From the NCBI GenBank assembly GCA_015064245.1, contig SVSQ01000013.1, forward strand, positions 1 through 35,389: a DNA stretch of 35,389 nucleotides. The letters run 5' to 3'. The notes under the pieces were generated by a model. It was given only the letters and a program-made list of their open reading frames with translations, was not told the origin of the DNA and did no database searches. Shown here one piece after another: positions 33,510 to 35,389 of this stretch. This stretch comes from Oscillospiraceae bacterium. Its GTDB lineage: Bacteria; Bacillota; Clostridia; Oscillospirales; CAG-272. The position numbers were made by a program, and so were the translations under genes. Every line of letters begins with the position of its first letter. Within the stretch, counting starts at the first letter, position 1.

Positions 33510-33626
33510 GTAGGGGAGGGCCTTGGTCCTCCCGGCAGGCGTCTGCCTGCAGAGGAGCAATTAGTTTGCGTAAGCCAAGTGTTTTATGGAGATTTTTCGG
33601 GAGGGGAGCAATGCCCTCCCCTACGG
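33510..33626. repeat. Intergenic palindromic repeat, full copy B
   Basis: GTAGGGGAGGGCCTTGGTCCTCCCGG...CGGGAGGGGAGCAATGCCCTCCCCTAC; core homologous to copy A. Confidence 0.75.
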
Positions 33627-33735
33627 ATTTGCTGAAAATTTATTTGAGCGCACCCACAGATAAACACCAATTTATACACAAAACGCAACGAATAAAAATG
33701 ATTTTGAAAAAATATTCAAAAAAATATTCATATCT

Positions 33736-33764
33736 ATTGACAAATCACGCTTTATAATATATAA
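33736..33764 (+). promoter_or_regulatory. Perfect-consensus SigA promoter for nusB
   Basis: TTGACA-17 nt-TATAAT. Confidence 0.75.
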
Positions 33765-33807
33765 TATATAGTATTAAATAAACAGACTTTTAAAAGGATA
33801 TATAATT

Positions 33808-34263
33808 ATGAAAAGACGTGAAGCAAGAGAATATACATTCAAGCTTATATACGAGCTGGGAGTTCAGTCCGATAAGAGCGCGGAGGAGCTCATAGAGCAC
33901 ACAGCGGAGGCTCAGGAGTTCGCTCCCGATAAATATATCAAAAGAACTGTCAAAGGAGTTCTGGAGCATAAGGAAGAGATAGACGCGCTTATCGCGGAAT
34001 GCGCGGTAAACTGGAATTTCAGCCGTCTGTCAGCAACGTCTCTGGCTATCATGAGGCTCGCGGCGTACGAGATGCTGTTCTCCGAGGACGTTCCCTTCTC
34101 GATAGCCATAAACGAGGCGGTCGAGCTGGCAAAGAAGTACGACCACGATAAAGCGCCGAAGTTCATCAACGGCGTGCTGAATACCATAGCCGTCAAAAAA
34201 GGACTCAAGGGCGAAGCTAAAGCGGAAGAGCCCGCAGAGGCGGACGGTGAAAAGAGCGAATGA
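33808..34263 (+). CDS. nusB: Transcription antitermination factor NusB
   Basis: MKRREAREYTFKLIYEL, LSATSLAIMRLAAYEMLF, PFSIAINEAVELAKKYDHDKAPKFINGVLNTIA. Confidence 0.96.
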   Translation: MKRREAREYTFKLIYELGVQSDKSAEELIEHTAEAQEFAPDKYIKRTVKGVLEHKEEIDALIAECAVNWNFSRLSATSLAIMRLAAYEMLFSEDVPFSIAINEAVELAKKYDHDKAPKFINGVLNTIAVKKGLKGEAKAEEPAEADGEKSE

Positions 34264-35249
34264 GATATTTTCTCGGAATAGATACGTCAAATTACAGAAC
34301 GTCGGCGGCGGTCTGCGATGAATACGGAAACGTTGTCAAAAACGTCCGCAGGCTCCTGCCCGTAAAGGAAGGGGAGCTGGGACTGCGTCAGAGCGACGCG
34401 CTGTTCCTTCACACCAAAGCCCTTCCGCAGATAATGGCGGAGATAGGTGCGTACCCATTCGCGGCGGTGGGATTTTCCGCGAGACCGCGGGACGTTGAAG
34501 GCTCATATATGCCCTGCTTTCTGGCGGGAGAGAGCGTTGCTTCGGGGATCGCCTATGCGCTCGGAGTTCCATTGTACCCCTTTTCACATCAGGCGGGACA
34601 TATCAAGGCGGCGGCGTATTCATGTAAAGATAAAGCGGTGTCGGAGGGCAAAAGCTTTTTCGACTTGACGGAGGGGGAGGCTAAGGGCAGGTTCCTTACC
34701 TTCCATTTAAGCGGCGGAACGACGGAAGCGCTTCTGTACGATAAAGGTGAGGTCACTCTTCTCGGCAAAACTCTCGATATAAACGCAGGTCAGGTTATCG
34801 ACCGTGTGGGAGTTATGCTTGGGCTTCCTTTTCCGAGCGGAGAGTATCTGGAAGCCTTGGCATCGGGAATGCCGACTGCAAAAGGCGTAAAGATCTCCGT
34901 AAGAGGCTATGACTGCAATATGGCGGGGGCGGAGAACGTGGCGAGAAAGCTGCTTGAAAACGGCAAGTCAAAAGAGGAGATCGCGGCGTTCGCGCTGGAT
35001 TTCGTGATCAAGACGATAGATAAGATCAGCGAAAACGTGACGAAAGACAATCCTTCTCTGCCGATCTTGTACGCAGGCGGGGTAGCATCCTGCAAGAGAA
35101 TGAAGGCGTTTTTTGAGAAGAAATACGCTTGCGCCTTCGCTACGCCTCAGTTTTCGGGGGACAACGCGGCGGGAACGGCGCTTCTGGCAAGAGAAAAGTT
35201 TTTGGCTTACGCTCTGTCACACTATATGGATGATAATTTCAAATTTTGA
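34260..35249 (+). CDS. TsaD/Kae1-like (peptidase M22 fold) paralogue
   Basis: FLGIDTSNYRTSAAVCD, FSHQAGHIKAA, FHLSGGTTEALL, DINAGQVIDRVGVMLGLPFPSG; ATGA overlap with nusB. Confidence 0.88.
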   Translation: MRYFLGIDTSNYRTSAAVCDEYGNVVKNVRRLLPVKEGELGLRQSDALFLHTKALPQIMAEIGAYPFAAVGFSARPRDVEGSYMPCFLAGESVASGIAYALGVPLYPFSHQAGHIKAAAYSCKDKAVSEGKSFFDLTEGEAKGRFLTFHLSGGTTEALLYDKGEVTLLGKTLDINAGQVIDRVGVMLGLPFPSGEYLEALASGMPTAKGVKISVRGYDCNMAGAENVARKLLENGKSKEEIAAFALDFVIKTIDKISENVTKDNPSLPILYAGGVASCKRMKAFFEKKYACAFATPQFSGDNAAGTALLAREKFLAYALSHYMDDNFKF

Positions 35250-35298
35250 TTTGTAGGTGCGATTGCAAACATTTTTATACAAACACACCCTTAATGTT

Positions 35299-35376
35299 TG
35301 TAGGGACCGGCGTCCTCGACGGTCCGCATAAACAAAGCGTAAATCTTACGGACCGTCGAGGACGCCGGTCCCTACA
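35299..35376. repeat. Perfect 28-bp inverted repeat, likely a member of the intergenic repeat family
   Basis: TGTAGGGACCGGCGTCCTCGACGGTCCG (35299-35326) and exact reverse complement (35349-35376), 22-nt spacer. Confidence 0.85.
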
Positions 35377-35389
35377 TTTATAAGAGGAA

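Noticed and set aside
1-35389. CRISPR array, tRNA/rRNA genes, transposases, phage genes
   Set aside because: No regularly spaced direct repeats, no cloverleaf or rRNA-like segment, and no integrase or transposase protein motif noticed by eye; a tRNAscan/CRISPR finder run would confirm.

Overview
The window is about 35.4 kb of what looks like a chromosomal segment from an anaerobic Firmicute (Clostridia/Oscillospirales-like, judged from gene content and order only). Most of it is housekeeping: dapA(3' end)-dapB, a holB-ricT-[ferredoxin]-trmN6-DUF951-rsmI block, a class A PBP, metA, an SbcCD/YhaNO-like nuclease pair followed by a glycyl-radical enzyme (GRE) and its activase, a cytidylate-kinase-like protein, two small lipoproteins, a galactofuranose pair (GT2 + glf), gapA, eda, tcdA, murC, spoVG, an M23 peptidase, an MBL hydrolase, nusB and a TsaD/Kae1-like paralogue. 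No CRISPR array, tRNA, rRNA, transposase or phage gene was seen. The main points worth a second look are: (1) a dispersed intergenic palindromic repeat family (GTAGGGG...CTAC ends, shared core) whose arms differ between copies but stay self-complementary within each copy; (2) a compact operon of YhaO/YhaN-like proteins, a GRE with a non-canonical RVWGWSGYF radical loop and ACWE active-site segment, its activase and a small secreted protein; (3) a 57-aa 2x[4Fe-4S] ferredoxin absent from the ORF track, with its own promoter next to ricT; (4) long intergenic inverted repeats, one of which has mismatches that become G.U pairs only on the minus-strand RNA. All assignments come from reading the sequence and family knowledge; no searches or folding were run.
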